Origin: Jeotgalibacillus sp. S-D1
Lineage (GTDB): Bacteria > Bacillota > Bacilli > Bacillales > Jeotgalibacillaceae
Length of the DNA stretch: 64,000 nucleotides
Reading direction: 5' to 3'
Assembly: GCF_004358665.1 (NCBI RefSeq)
Contig: NZ_SMZR01000001.1
Coordinates: forward strand, 744,001-808,000
The stretch's first letter is position 1, and each line of letters starts with the position of its first letter. Below are positions 48,420-57,177 of this stretch, in pieces. Under the pieces are notes generated by a model that did no database searches, was not told the origin of the DNA, and saw only the letters and a program-made list of their open reading frames with translations. A program made the translations under genes and the position numbers.

Positions 48420-48956
48420 CTAATCTGTTAATCTGTCTGCAAATGGAGTAAAAGCAATCATGGTGAGTACAGGGCTGTTCTTGTCAAAAAGGATTCGCTT
48501 TTTAGCATTTTTGTTTTTGCCATGATCAAGCACGATTAGGTAACGCCTGTTTTCTTTTATTTCGTAGCCAATTCCCGTTACCCAGTGATATTTATATTGA
48601 AATTGATTACCAAACCAATTAAAAGTAGACCACTGATCGAATTTTATTGCTACCGGACGCTGATGATCGATTTCTTCCATATAATACTCCCACATTTGCA
48701 CTTTTGTTATTTTCCTGGATGTGCCATAACGGTCAAGCGTGCGGGCAAGCCTGCCGGCAGATAGTCCAAACCAGCCTGTCTTTGATTCAGTGTACCACCG
48801 CCTGATCCACAGCGGAGGTTTGCTGTCGGTGGGAAAATAATAATTAATGATTGTGGCGATAGCAGTTGGTCCGCATGCTGATTTTATTCCTCTTTTAGAT
48901 AAAGAAGCTTCATATTGTGAATAAGGCTGTACACCCTTAATAATTAATTTCAGCAT
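48420..48956 (-). CDS. C39-like cysteine peptidase family protein
   Basis: This 178-residue papain-fold-like protein has a Cys in KSACGPTAIATIINYYF (Cys28), His in YHWVTGIGYE and Asp in IVLDHGKNK, the Cys-His-Asp arrangement of C39-type proteins (YvpB-like). It has no evident signal peptide, so the location is uncertain. Activity and substrate are unknown. It stands alone between the hom promoter region and a divergent membrane gene. Confidence 0.7.
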   Translation of the reverse strand: MLKLIIKGVQPYSQYEASLSKRGIKSACGPTAIATIINYYFPTDSKPPLWIRRWYTESKTGWFGLSAGRLARTLDRYGTSRKITKVQMWEYYMEEIDHQRPVAIKFDQWSTFNWFGNQFQYKYHWVTGIGYEIKENRRYLIVLDHGKNKNAKKRILFDKNSPVLTMIAFTPFADRLTD

Positions 48957-49037
48957 ATGATCTACCCCAATTCGAATTATCTAGATACTTCCGCTATAGT
49001 ATGGCAAAATAAAAATGATCTACAGATAGGAAAGGTT

Positions 49038-49367
49038 GTGTACGACATTATTAAATTCCTGAATTTTGGAGGAACTATTATCCTTCTGGCAGGAGTTAAT
49101 CTTCTGCTAATGCTTGCTTTTAACGTGCCTTTTATTGATATCTCAGTAGCGGCGGGTATTGCAGCTATCGTATTGGTAAGGTCCTTCACCTCTCCCGGCA
49201 ACTTTGCAAAGGCCAACCGCACTGGTACTGTAAACAGCATGGAAACCGTACAGCTTACTGAACAGCGAATACTTATATATCCTAATATTATCCTAAATGC
49301 CTGTTTTACGTATACGCTTTTATCCCTGTTAATTGTTATTACAGTCTATTTTGATTACTTTTATTAA
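49038..49367 (+). CDS. Small membrane protein, unrecognised
   Basis: This protein of about 109 residues has three hydrophobic segments (GGTIILLAGVNLLLMLAF, ISVAAGIAAIVLV, TYTLLSLLIVITVYF) and a hydrophilic FTSPGNFAKANRTGTVNSM loop. GTG at 49038 is preferred because AGGAAAGG lies just upstream. The ATG at 48957 is also in frame but has no ribosome site. The family is not recognised, though small bacillar membrane families such as DUF3899 look similar. Confidence 0.5.
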   Translation: MYDIIKFLNFGGTIILLAGVNLLLMLAFNVPFIDISVAAGIAAIVLVRSFTSPGNFAKANRTGTVNSMETVQLTEQRILIYPNIILNACFTYTLLSLLIVITVYFDYFY

Positions 49368-49512
49368 ACAATAACAGTAAATAAAATAAATTGAACTCTT
49401 TCTATTAATTTAGGAAGAGTTTTTGCCTTTATTCGGTTTATTCAGAGGCTCATAAAGGGTATAGGGACACATTGGAGATTATTTTAAATTATTATTAAAG
49501 GAGTACTTTATT

Positions 49513-49932
49513 ATGAAAATTCAATCCCCCTGGTTCCTTACAGTACTTAATGCACGTCAATTTGATGCTGAAAGCTGCCAGTATAGTATATGCTTTGTTA
49601 ATCAAACAAAGAGGACGATCAAAAATTTACGTTACACAACTGCAGGAACCGGTAATATTAATGGCACTACTTCAACCGCCTTTTCAAAAGAGAAACATAT
49701 AGGCGATTTGGAACCTGAACAAGTAGTCGAAATTGAACAGGTAGAAAAATCAGGGTTTGAAGAAGATCTTCAGTACCATTTTTATGTGGAAGATACTGAA
49801 GGTGAATATCACTGTCAGTTTTCCATTCCAAAACATTTAAGAGGCACAGTCCATTCCATCGGTAATTTGCCGGTTGTTCAGCAATGGGGGTATGTGTTTT
49901 TCCCTTATGTAAAGCCGCTTGAAAAAATATAA
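49513..49932 (+). CDS. Hypothetical beta-rich protein
   Basis: This 139-residue soluble protein (WFLTVLNARQF..., CFVNQTKRTIKNLRYTTAG, FYVEDTEGEYHCQFS) alternates hydrophobic and polar residues as in beta sandwiches. There is no signal peptide. AAAGGAGTAC precedes the ATG. The next gene starts 31 bp later. Function is unknown, and the resemblance to arrestin-like sheets is only an impression. Confidence 0.55.
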   Translation: MKIQSPWFLTVLNARQFDAESCQYSICFVNQTKRTIKNLRYTTAGTGNINGTTSTAFSKEKHIGDLEPEQVVEIEQVEKSGFEEDLQYHFYVEDTEGEYHCQFSIPKHLRGTVHSIGNLPVVQQWGYVFFPYVKPLEKI

Positions 49933-49963
49933 GTACATACATAATAGAAAAAAGAGGTGCGTT

Positions 49964-50344
49964 ATGGGTAAAAAAAACCGTATACGAAATGGGCAGCTTC
50001 TTCCGCTGCCAAAAAAACCAAACTGCGTGTCAACGCAGACAGATCAACACGATAAAAAAATGCAACCAGTGCCTTTTAAGGGCGGCATGCAAGAATCTCA
50101 GGAACGAATTAAACGCATCCTCCTCTCATTAAACAGGGTGGAGATTAAAACAGATTCCGCAGACTATTTACATGCAATAGTGAAATCGAAATTCTTTAAA
50201 TTTAAGGATGATGTAGAATTTCTATTTGATGAACAGACCAACCTTGTTCATTTTCGATCTGCTTCAAGGACAGGCCATTATGACTTCGGGGTTAACCGGA
50301 AGCGGATGGAGCAGATTTCTGATGAATACAAGGAGGGTAAATAA
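49964..50344 (+). CDS. DUF1499 family protein
   Basis: This 126-residue protein has the DUF1499 core DYLHAIVKSKFFKFKDDVEFLFDE and HFRSASRTGHYDFGVNRKRME. There is no lipoprotein Cys or signal peptide. ATG at 49964 follows AGAGGTGCG. The FAD oxidoreductase gene starts one base after its stop, so they are coupled. The function of DUF1499 is unknown. Confidence 0.8.
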   Translation: MGKKNRIRNGQLLPLPKKPNCVSTQTDQHDKKMQPVPFKGGMQESQERIKRILLSLNRVEIKTDSADYLHAIVKSKFFKFKDDVEFLFDEQTNLVHFRSASRTGHYDFGVNRKRMEQISDEYKEGK

Positions 50345-50345
50345 G

Positions 50346-51848
50346 ATGGAACGATATCAAGTTGTTGTGATTGGCGGCGGTTCTGCCGGTATGACCGCTG
50401 CTGCCGGTGCAGCTAATCTGGGAGCTAAAACGGCTCTTATTGAGAAAAAAAATTCATTAGGCGGAGATTGTCTGCATTATGGTTGTGTGCCTTCAAAATC
50501 GCTTATTGATGCAGCAAACAGAATTTATACAATGAAAAATTCCGCTGAAATATTCGGATTTTCATTATCAGGAAAACTTGAGTTTAACAAGGTAAAAGAG
50601 CATGTAAAATCCGCTCAATCTGTTATCCAGGAGCATGACGGGAACAAGCGGTTCACCGATTTAGGTGTTGATCTCTTTTTTGGAGCTGCCCATTTTCAAT
50701 CGCCAAACGAAATAAGCATTGGGGATAAGCAGATCATCTGGGCCGAGAAGGTAATCATTGCGACAGGCTCCTCTCCAGTTGTTCCCTCCTCTATCGAAGG
50801 AATTGAACAAATTCGATATGTAACGAATGAAACCATCTTTGATCTTGAGGAACTGCCAAAAGAATTGGGTGTTATCGGAGGAGGAACGATTGGTCTCGAG
50901 ATGGCTCAGGCATTTGCCAGAATGGGAACTAAAGTAACTGTATTTGAAGGGTCTGATCAACTGTTTGCCAAAGAGGATCACGATATATCCACTTTTATGT
51001 ACAATCTTCTAAAAGAAGAAATAAATATTGAGTTATATTCAAGCGTAACAAAAGTAGAAAATACCGAGGGTAAAATTAAAGTTCATATTGCTTTGCGAAA
51101 TGGAGAAGAAAAAGAGTATACGGTCGATCAGCTGCTTGTTTCTGCGGGAAGAAAACCGAATACCTCCTCTCTTAAGCTTTCTCAAGCGGGTGTGGCTACT
51201 GTAAAAGACTTTATTGAAATTGATGATTCGTTTCGTTCCTCACAGCCGCATATATTTGCTGTTGGGGACGCCATTAACACGCTCCCCTTTACCCATGCAG
51301 CCGGTGAAGAAGCAAAAACTGTTATATCAAATGTGTTATTTGGATTAAAAAACACCTTAAATCATGAATTTACCCCATGGGTGACATTTACTTCACCAGA
51401 AGTTTTTCATGTCGGCAAAACAGAAAAGCAGGTAAAAGAAGCCGGAACTTCTTATCGGGTTTACAGAGCTCATCTGGAAGAAGTGGACCGCTTTATTACC
51501 TCACATGAAACCAGAGGCTTCGTCAAAATCATCACCGATAAAAGGGGCACCATCCTGGGTGCACATGCAGCTGGTTTGGAGGCAGGAGAGTGGATGCAAA
51601 TAGTTGTTTTCGCCATGAAAAACAAAAAGAAAATCGGCAGTCTTTCCCGCATGATTTATTCTTACCCTACCAAAGCAGGAGCTTTGCAGAGAGCTGCGGA
51701 TGTCTATTGGAGAGAGAAATTATTTGATGGTCCATTACCAAAATTAACAAAGAAATTCTTCGATATTAAGTATGCGATTACTGGGAAAAAGCTGGATTTG
51801 CCTCCCGAAGAACCTGCACCAGCATCTATATCACTTGATAGGAATTAA
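50346..51848 (+). CDS. Mercuric reductase-like FAD-dependent pyridine nucleotide-disulfide oxidoreductase
   Basis: This 500-residue flavoprotein has the FAD motif VIGGGSAGMTAAAGAANLGA, the redox-active disulfide GGDCLHYGCVPSKSL (Cys42 and Cys47), the NAD(P)H motif GVIGGGTIGLEMAQA, the FAVGDAIN FAD motif and a C-terminal dimer domain with the usual SPEVFHVG region. It resembles MerA/Lpd but lacks the N-terminal HMA domain and MerA C-terminal Cys pair, so mercury is unlikely to be the substrate. AAGGAGGGTAAATAAG precedes ATG at 50346. Coupled to the DUF1499 gene. Confidence 0.88.
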   Translation: MERYQVVVIGGGSAGMTAAAGAANLGAKTALIEKKNSLGGDCLHYGCVPSKSLIDAANRIYTMKNSAEIFGFSLSGKLEFNKVKEHVKSAQSVIQEHDGNKRFTDLGVDLFFGAAHFQSPNEISIGDKQIIWAEKVIIATGSSPVVPSSIEGIEQIRYVTNETIFDLEELPKELGVIGGGTIGLEMAQAFARMGTKVTVFEGSDQLFAKEDHDISTFMYNLLKEEINIELYSSVTKVENTEGKIKVHIALRNGEEKEYTVDQLLVSAGRKPNTSSLKLSQAGVATVKDFIEIDDSFRSSQPHIFAVGDAINTLPFTHAAGEEAKTVISNVLFGLKNTLNHEFTPWVTFTSPEVFHVGKTEKQVKEAGTSYRVYRAHLEEVDRFITSHETRGFVKIITDKRGTILGAHAAGLEAGEWMQIVVFAMKNKKKIGSLSRMIYSYPTKAGALQRAADVYWREKLFDGPLPKLTKKFFDIKYAITGKKLDLPPEEPAPASISLDRN

Positions 51849-51853
51849 ATTCC

Positions 51854-51891
51854 AAACAAAAAAGACAGCTCCTCAGCTGTCTTTTTTGTTT
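51854..51891. terminator. Bidirectional terminator
   Basis: AAACAAAAAAGACAGCT pairs perfectly with AGCTGTCTTTTTTGTTT, between the flavoprotein gene and converging proA. Confidence 0.9.
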
Positions 51892-51897
51892 GCCATA

Positions 51898-53160
51898 TTA
51901 CCGGATTTGGCCATTTCCACTCATGACATACTTTATTGTCGTCAGTGCAGGCAAGCCCATTGGGCCTCTGGCATGAAGTTTTTGTGTTGAAATTCCAATC
52001 TCAGCTCCAAATCCCAAAGCACTGCCATCAGTGAAACGAGTTGAAGCATTATGATAAATTGCTGCTGCATCCACCAGACCTTTAAACCGTTTAGCAACAT
52101 CAGCGTCCTCTGTTACAATCGCTTCTGAATGTTTTGTACCATACTGGTCGATATGAGAGATAGCTTCATCAATAGATGGAGTAACTTTTATCGCCACATC
52201 CAGGCTTAAGAATTCATTTTTCCAATGTTCTTCCTGTGCAGGAACAGCATTAGGGAATACTGAAAGTGCTTTTTCATCCCCATATACCCCTATATTGTTC
52301 TGCTTAACTGCGTCGATCAATTTGTCTTTATGCAAAGCAAGAAATGATTCATGCACAATCAGCGTCTCTGCTGCATTACAAACTGCTGGACGGTCTGTTT
52401 TGGCATTAATGAAGATATTGATCGCTTTTTCAGGGTCAGCATCCTTATCGATATAAATATGACAGTTGCCAACACCCGTTTCAAGTACAGGCACTGTGGC
52501 ATTATTTACAACAGCCTGGATTAATTTTCCTCCTCCGCGGGGGATTAACACATCAATATGCTCTTTCATGGTAAAAAGCTTCTCAGTGGCTGCCCGGTCA
52601 GTGCTGTCTACAAACTGTACCGCATCTGCAGAGATAGCAGTTGATACCAATGCTCCTTTCATTACTTTCACAATTGCACGATTTGAATGAATGGCTGAAG
52701 AACCACCTTTTAACACGATTGCATTACCTGACTTTAATGCCAGCCCTGTTGCATCGGCTGTAACATTTGGACGTGCTTCATAAATCATTCCGATTACACC
52801 GAGAGGCACGCGGACAGTTTGAACATCCAAACCATTATCAAGTGTCCACTGAGAGTCAATTTCACCAGTTGGGTCATCCAGCTTTGCTACTTGGCGCAAT
52901 CCCTCTGCAAATTCTTTTATGCGTTCTTCACTTAATGAAAGGCGGTCCATGTATGCATCGTCATAACCGGATTTGCGGCCGCTGTCTAAATCCTGTTTGT
53001 TTGCCTTCAAAATGCTTTTAACATTCAGATCCAGTGCATCTGCTAGTGTGTGAAGAGCAGCATTTTTTTCTTCAGTGGATAAAAGACCTAGTTCTTTTGA
53101 AGCTTTTTGAGCGAGAATTGCCTGCTGTTTTACATCTACGGGTTCAATGACGGTTGTCAT
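51898..53160 (-). CDS. proA: Gamma-glutamyl phosphate reductase
   Basis: ProA reduces gamma-glutamyl phosphate to glutamate semialdehyde in proline synthesis. This 420-residue aldehyde-dehydrogenase-fold protein has VPLGVIGMIYEARPNVTADA, LKGGSSAIHSNRAIV, the catalytic Cys in DRPAVCNAAETL and ALGFGAEIGISTQKLHARGPMGL. It is the third gene of proC-proB-proA, 39 bp after proB. Confidence 0.97.
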   Translation of the reverse strand: MTTVIEPVDVKQQAILAQKASKELGLLSTEEKNAALHTLADALDLNVKSILKANKQDLDSGRKSGYDDAYMDRLSLSEERIKEFAEGLRQVAKLDDPTGEIDSQWTLDNGLDVQTVRVPLGVIGMIYEARPNVTADATGLALKSGNAIVLKGGSSAIHSNRAIVKVMKGALVSTAISADAVQFVDSTDRAATEKLFTMKEHIDVLIPRGGGKLIQAVVNNATVPVLETGVGNCHIYIDKDADPEKAINIFINAKTDRPAVCNAAETLIVHESFLALHKDKLIDAVKQNNIGVYGDEKALSVFPNAVPAQEEHWKNEFLSLDVAIKVTPSIDEAISHIDQYGTKHSEAIVTEDADVAKRFKGLVDAAAIYHNASTRFTDGSALGFGAEIGISTQKLHARGPMGLPALTTIKYVMSGNGQIR

Positions 53161-53199
53161 CCAACCACTCCTTTCAAGAATTTATTTTTTAATTTGTGA

Positions 53200-54327
53200 T
53201 TAAACTCCGATTGGGATCGCAACTTCAAGCTCACACACAAATGAATCATTATGCATGGCTGCTTCCTGAGAATCTTCAGTTTCTTCATTTTTAAGCTGAA
53301 TTTTCTCCAGGTCTACAGATGAATAGTTTACGACACCAAGACCTAGTTTTTTGTTGTTCAGATCAAGAATCCGCACTACAGAGCCTTTTTTAAAATAACC
53401 GTTTATTTGATAGATTTGGCTCGGCAGTAAGCTTCCTTTTTCGTTTACAATGGATTCTTTTGCATTATCTTCAATCAGAATTTCACCTTCTGGTCCAGAA
53501 TTAAATGCAATCCACTGACGATAGTGATCAAGATTCTGCTCTGGTTCCTTCACATCAAAATAAGTTCCTCTTGCCTCTTCATTTACAGCATCAATTAGAA
53601 TATTTTTCACTCCTGATTTACCAAGAAATGATGGTATACCTGAAGCCATTGATATTTTAAACGCATCGATTTTCGAGCGCATTCCGCCGGTTCCTACAGC
53701 AGATCCGGGCTCTCCGGCCATTTCTTCTATGTCCGGTGTTATTTCCGCTACTTCCTTTAAAAGCTCTGCTGAAGGATCTTTTCTTGGATCAGCACTATAC
53801 AGCCCATCAATATCAGATAAGATAATCAGCTGATCAGACGCTACCAGTCCTGCAACCTTTGCAGAAAGTGTATCATTATCTCCGAATCTCAGACGGTCCG
53901 TTGTCACTGTGTCATTTTCATTAACAATCGGAACAATACCGCGTTCTAACAACACGTTAATCGTATTTCTTACATTGTTATAACGTGTTTCATCGGAAAA
54001 ATCGCTTCTTGTAATTAGAATTTGAGAAGCAGCATAGCCGTGAGATGAGAAAAGCTCCGAGTATGTTTCAATCAATCGGCCTTGTCCAACAGCTGCGGCT
54101 GCTTGTTTTTCCGGTAATGAGGTTGGTCTGTTCACAAACCCCAAAGTACGATAACCAGCTGCAACCGCCCCGGAGGATACAAGTACGACTTCATGCCCCT
54201 GGTCTTTTAATTCCGCTACCTGGTCTGTCAAACGCTGAATTTTTCTTCTGCTGATATCTCCTGACAGACTTGTTAATGAACTGCTTCCTATTTTAATTAC
54301 AACTCTTTTTTGATTATCCGATGTCAT
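53200..54327 (-). CDS. proB: Glutamate 5-kinase
   Basis: ProB phosphorylates glutamate, the committed step of proline synthesis. The 375-residue protein has an N-terminal amino acid kinase domain (KIGSSSLT, VLVSSGAVAAGY, FGDNDTLSAKVAGL, GTGGMRSK) and a C-terminal PUA domain (about 280-370, LLPSQIYQINGYFKKGSVVRILD). The ProB here has the usual regulatory length. It is the middle gene of proC-proB-proA. Confidence 0.96.
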   Translation of the reverse strand: MTSDNQKRVVIKIGSSSLTSLSGDISRRKIQRLTDQVAELKDQGHEVVLVSSGAVAAGYRTLGFVNRPTSLPEKQAAAAVGQGRLIETYSELFSSHGYAASQILITRSDFSDETRYNNVRNTINVLLERGIVPIVNENDTVTTDRLRFGDNDTLSAKVAGLVASDQLIILSDIDGLYSADPRKDPSAELLKEVAEITPDIEEMAGEPGSAVGTGGMRSKIDAFKISMASGIPSFLGKSGVKNILIDAVNEEARGTYFDVKEPEQNLDHYRQWIAFNSGPEGEILIEDNAKESIVNEKGSLLPSQIYQINGYFKKGSVVRILDLNNKKLGLGVVNYSSVDLEKIQLKNEETEDSQEAAMHNDSFVCELEVAIPIGV

Positions 54328-54395
54328 CCTATCACTCCTAGTTTTTAAAAATAGTCGGCTTTTTAATATAAGAATTTAAATTTATTTATTGGGTT

Positions 54396-55238
54396 TCAGG
54401 CTTCTGCAGGTACTTTCTCCAGATCCTTTGTTATTTCTTTAGAACGGTTCATTGCTCCTTCTATTGCCGCTTTAATGGCAGTACCGCCTCCGCTGTCTGA
54501 CAGTGCCTCCAGACCTGCCGCAGTTGTTCCATTAGGTGAAGTTACATTCTGACGCAGCTCAGTTGGCGTTTCATCCCGTTCGATCATCATTTTTGCAGCT
54601 CCGAGGATGGTTTGAGCACCAATTTCCCGTGCCTGTTTGATATCCATTCCATTTTCGAATGCTGTTTTTTCAATATGCTCCATTAGATAATAGAAGTAAG
54701 CTGGTCCGCTTCCTGCAATACCTGTAAATAGGTCCATTTGATTTTCTTCAATCACATATACTTCTCCGATACAAGCCAGAAGGCTTTTTGCTAATTTAAC
54801 GTTTTTCATCGTTACATTTTGACCAGGAGAAATTGCAGTTGCCGATTCTCTAAGCATGCTCGATGTATTCGGCATCACTCGAATGACCTGCTGTTCTTGC
54901 TGCAGAATATTTTCCATAAAATCCGTTGAAATGCCTGCAAGCACACTCATTACAACCTGGTCAGGTCTTATTTCATCTCTTATGGATAGAAGACACGCTT
55001 CAGCATCCTTTGGTTTCATTGCCATGAAAATGACATCATAAGAAGACAGCTGAACTTTGTCTCGTCTAATCCCTTGTATCCCGTATCGGTTATGCAGTTC
55101 CAGCAGCCTCTCGCCGTTGCTTCTATTTGTTGCTGTAATTTGGTGAGGTGCCAGCGTCCCTGTTTGGACGATTCCTGAAATCATGGCTTCTGCCATGTTT
55201 CCTGCTCCGATAAAAGCTACTCGTAAATTCGTTGACAT
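54396..55238 (-). CDS. proC: Pyrroline-5-carboxylate reductase
   Basis: This enzyme completes proline synthesis. The 280-residue protein (ProC/ProI type) has the NAD(P) motif VAFIGAGNMAEAMISG, MKP in VIFMAMKPKDAEA, RVMPNTSSMLRE and SGPAYFYYLMEH, with a C-terminal dimer region ending TAAGLEALSDSGGGTAI. It is the first gene of the operon. A cre box and a promoter-like sequence lie upstream. No T-box features are visible in the leader. Confidence 0.96.
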   Translation of the reverse strand: MSTNLRVAFIGAGNMAEAMISGIVQTGTLAPHQITATNRSNGERLLELHNRYGIQGIRRDKVQLSSYDVIFMAMKPKDAEACLLSIRDEIRPDQVVMSVLAGISTDFMENILQQEQQVIRVMPNTSSMLRESATAISPGQNVTMKNVKLAKSLLACIGEVYVIEENQMDLFTGIAGSGPAYFYYLMEHIEKTAFENGMDIKQAREIGAQTILGAAKMMIERDETPTELRQNVTSPNGTTAAGLEALSDSGGGTAIKAAIEGAMNRSKEITKDLEKVPAEA

Positions 55239-55304
55239 AGTTATTCCATCTCCTTCTGAATTAAGTTGTTCGGTTTTGTACGTTCAATTTTTTTCACGCT
55301 AATT

Positions 55305-55332
55305 ATCGTAACATGTAGGCAATAGACTTCAA
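55305..55332 (-). promoter_or_regulatory. Probable sigma-A promoter of proC-proB-proA
   Basis: On the minus strand TTGAAG (55332-55327) and TACGAT (55310-55305) have a 16-bp spacer. The match is moderate. Confidence 0.45.
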
Positions 55333-55374
55333 GGGTATATCTGAAGGTAGCGAGCTAGATGGTGTTAAAAGGAG

Positions 55375-55388
55375 TGAAAGCGTTATCA
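55375..55388. promoter_or_regulatory. CcpA (cre) box upstream of the pro operon
   Basis: TGAAAGCGTTATCA matches the cre consensus without mismatch. It starts 42 bp upstream of the -35 element assigned to proC. Confidence 0.5.
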
Positions 55389-55507
55389 AGGGGATAGTAA
55401 TTTGATTAAATGCTGTAATTCAGCCATATAGAGCTTGAGAGCTTAAAATATAGAGATATATAATTTTTCATTAATTATCCAATTGCTGTTCTAATCCCTT
55501 TTGGCAC

Positions 55508-55534
55508 AAAAAAAGAGACGAAATTACTCGTCTC
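55508..55534 (-). terminator. Terminator of ykqA
   Basis: On the minus strand GAGACGA pairs with TCGTCTC and is followed by TTTTTTT. The stop codon lies in the stem region. Confidence 0.8.
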
Positions 55535-56387
55535 CAGGTACAGTTAAATTAAATTTTTCCTTTAAATTCCGAATCAACTTTTTATGATATTCGTCTGAGA
55601 CAACTCCATAGGAGCCCCTGATAATTTCTGTAGCATAATGCATCGGCGGTGCACATTCTTTTCCCGGGTTAAGAACGATAAAGGTGAGCGATTTTTCATA
55701 TTTTTCACCGTTCACTTCCACATCGACAAAAGCTGGCCGATAGGTGCCATTATGAACACCCTCCCGGTTGAATAAATACGATACAGCTTCTTCGTTCACA
55801 CGGTACAGTACACCTTCTCCCTTATTGCCTGTTTCGATTATATTGGCCCTGCCTCCGTCATGAACCGACAATGAATAATTCATTTCCAAACGATCGACAA
55901 TGGCCCCTCCAATCCGGTCAATAAACAGGTGGTCTACCTGGGCCAGCTTAAAGCGTTCGTCATCCATACAGGATCCATAAGCAAAGTAAGTGTGAACTTT
56001 TCTGTCCAGCTCCTGATGGACGATCCAGTCTCCAAACTCAAGAGGAACAAGACCATTAACCTGGTCTTTTTTATTAATATATGTCCATACCTCCAGCTTT
56101 CCCAGATGATCGGTATGAATGGTGATGGACCTTCTTTGATATTCATCTTTTAATTCATCCCCTGAATACGATTCAAGATGATCAAGTTTCTTTAAAAGGG
56201 CAGGAGAAATTTCATACACTTCGCCATAAACTCTTCCCCGTTCTTCCTGTACAAAATAGGGATAACCCTTTCCTGAGTCGTATATGGTCCCTTCAGTCCA
56301 TGCCTGTGAAGAAATAAGCGGCTGTGGTTCCAATATAGAATGATATCTTCCGTGTTTTCTTAATGTGCCGTAAACAAAAATATACAT
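55524..56387 (-). CDS. ykqA: Tandem gamma-glutamylcyclotransferase-like protein (YkqA)
   Basis: This 287-residue protein has two AIG2/GGCT domains in tandem. The first begins IFVYGTLRKHGRYH with a Glu in LESYSGDE. The second begins YFAYGSCMDDERF (about residue 133) with GEGVLYRVNE. GGCT proteins cleave gamma-glutamyl amides to release 5-oxoproline. Sequence and domain doubling match B. subtilis YkqA. The true substrate of YkqA is unknown. Monocistronic. Confidence 0.85.
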   Translation of the reverse strand: MYIFVYGTLRKHGRYHSILEPQPLISSQAWTEGTIYDSGKGYPYFVQEERGRVYGEVYEISPALLKKLDHLESYSGDELKDEYQRRSITIHTDHLGKLEVWTYINKKDQVNGLVPLEFGDWIVHQELDRKVHTYFAYGSCMDDERFKLAQVDHLFIDRIGGAIVDRLEMNYSLSVHDGGRANIIETGNKGEGVLYRVNEEAVSYLFNREGVHNGTYRPAFVDVEVNGEKYEKSLTFIVLNPGKECAPPMHYATEIIRGSYGVVSDEYHKKLIRNLKEKFNLTVPGDE

Positions 56388-56472
56388 GCTATTTTCAAAC
56401 TCCTTTTTATTATCCTAGATCTGTTTTACACACTGTTGATTCGGAAATCAACAGCCTTGTTTAGCAAAGTTA

Positions 56473-56778
56473 TTATCTTAAGGATGCCGGTTCAGGATAT
56501 TTTATTGCGTTTTTCTTCATTTTATTCTTAGCTGCTTCTTCCAGATCAATTTCGAGTTTTGATGCCAGCTGAATAAGATAAATCAGCACGTCCGCCATCT
56601 CATCTTTCATTTCCTGCTTATTTTGTTTGACGGCTTCTTCGCTTGATTTCCATTGAAACAGCTCCAGCAGCTCGGAAGATTCCAGCACAATTGATAATGC
56701 CAGATCCTTTTCCTGATGAACTTCATCCCATCCCCGTTTGTTACGAAATTCGATTATTTCCTCTTGCAGCTTCTTCAT
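56473..56778 (-). CDS. MazG-like nucleotide pyrophosphohydrolase
   Basis: This 101-residue all-helical MazG-superfamily protein has the Mg2+-binding ExxE...ExxD arrangement in IVLESSELLELFQW (about 29-43) and KDEMADVLIYLIQL. Such enzymes (dCTPase/RS21-C6 type) hydrolyse noncanonical or excess dNTPs. ATG at 56778 is chosen with GGAGGAATTGG upstream. A longer in-frame start at 56922 overlaps the divergent gene and is unlikely. Its promoter region holds a LexA-like box. Confidence 0.85.
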   Translation of the reverse strand: MKKLQEEIIEFRNKRGWDEVHQEKDLALSIVLESSELLELFQWKSSEEAVKQNKQEMKDEMADVLIYLIQLASKLEIDLEEAAKNKMKKNAIKYPEPASLR

Positions 56779-56808
56779 CCAATTCCTCCATCTGTAGCCA
56801 GTTTGTAA

Positions 56809-56838
56809 CAGACAACGTACATGCGTTCGTGCTATAGT
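56809..56838 (+). promoter_or_regulatory. Promoter with LexA-like (SOS) box for the gene at 56855
   Basis: CGTACATGCGTTCG (56816-56829) matches the SOS consensus CGAAC-N4-GTTCG at nine of ten fixed positions. It sits between a weak -35 (CAGACA) and TATAGT (56833-56838), where a repressor would block transcription. Confidence 0.5.
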
Positions 56839-56854
56839 AATAGCGGTGATTAAA

Positions 56855-57094
56855 ATGAAATTAATAAGATGGACGTTTTCAGGAAGAGGCAGAATAAGAG
56901 CATACGTCGATATGTTCCCCAACTCAACCGTTCACCTGTCAAAGATTCGCGGGTTTTACTTCGTACGCCATATCCAATGGGATGATTGGGACCCAATTGT
57001 GGAAAACTGTGATTTGAAGGAAATTGAGCGTTTAGTGAACGAAGAGCTGGATACAATTGATGCTTACAATAAAAGACGTAATGCTTCATCATAA
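56855..57094 (+). CDS. Small conserved-looking protein, unrecognised
   Basis: This 79-residue soluble protein (MKLIRWTFSGRGRIRAYVD..., FYFVRHIQWDDWDPIVENCD, LVNEELDTIDAYNKRR) has many Trp and Arg residues. ATG at 56855 follows GCGGTGATTAAA. Its promoter contains a LexA-like box, so it may be DNA-damage induced. It is divergent from the MazG-like gene. Family not recognised. Confidence 0.55.
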   Translation: MKLIRWTFSGRGRIRAYVDMFPNSTVHLSKIRGFYFVRHIQWDDWDPIVENCDLKEIERLVNEELDTIDAYNKRRNASS

Positions 57095-57177
57095 TAATCT
57101 CCTGAAAAATCCGATATACTTACAGTAATAAACTGAATCTATAAAATCAACCCGTGTTAATTTTCTAAAAGATAAGA

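Noticed and set aside
55239-55523. T-box riboswitch for the proline operon
   Set aside because: Bacillus pro genes can have T-boxes, but there is no AGGGTGGNACCGCG motif or antiterminator here.
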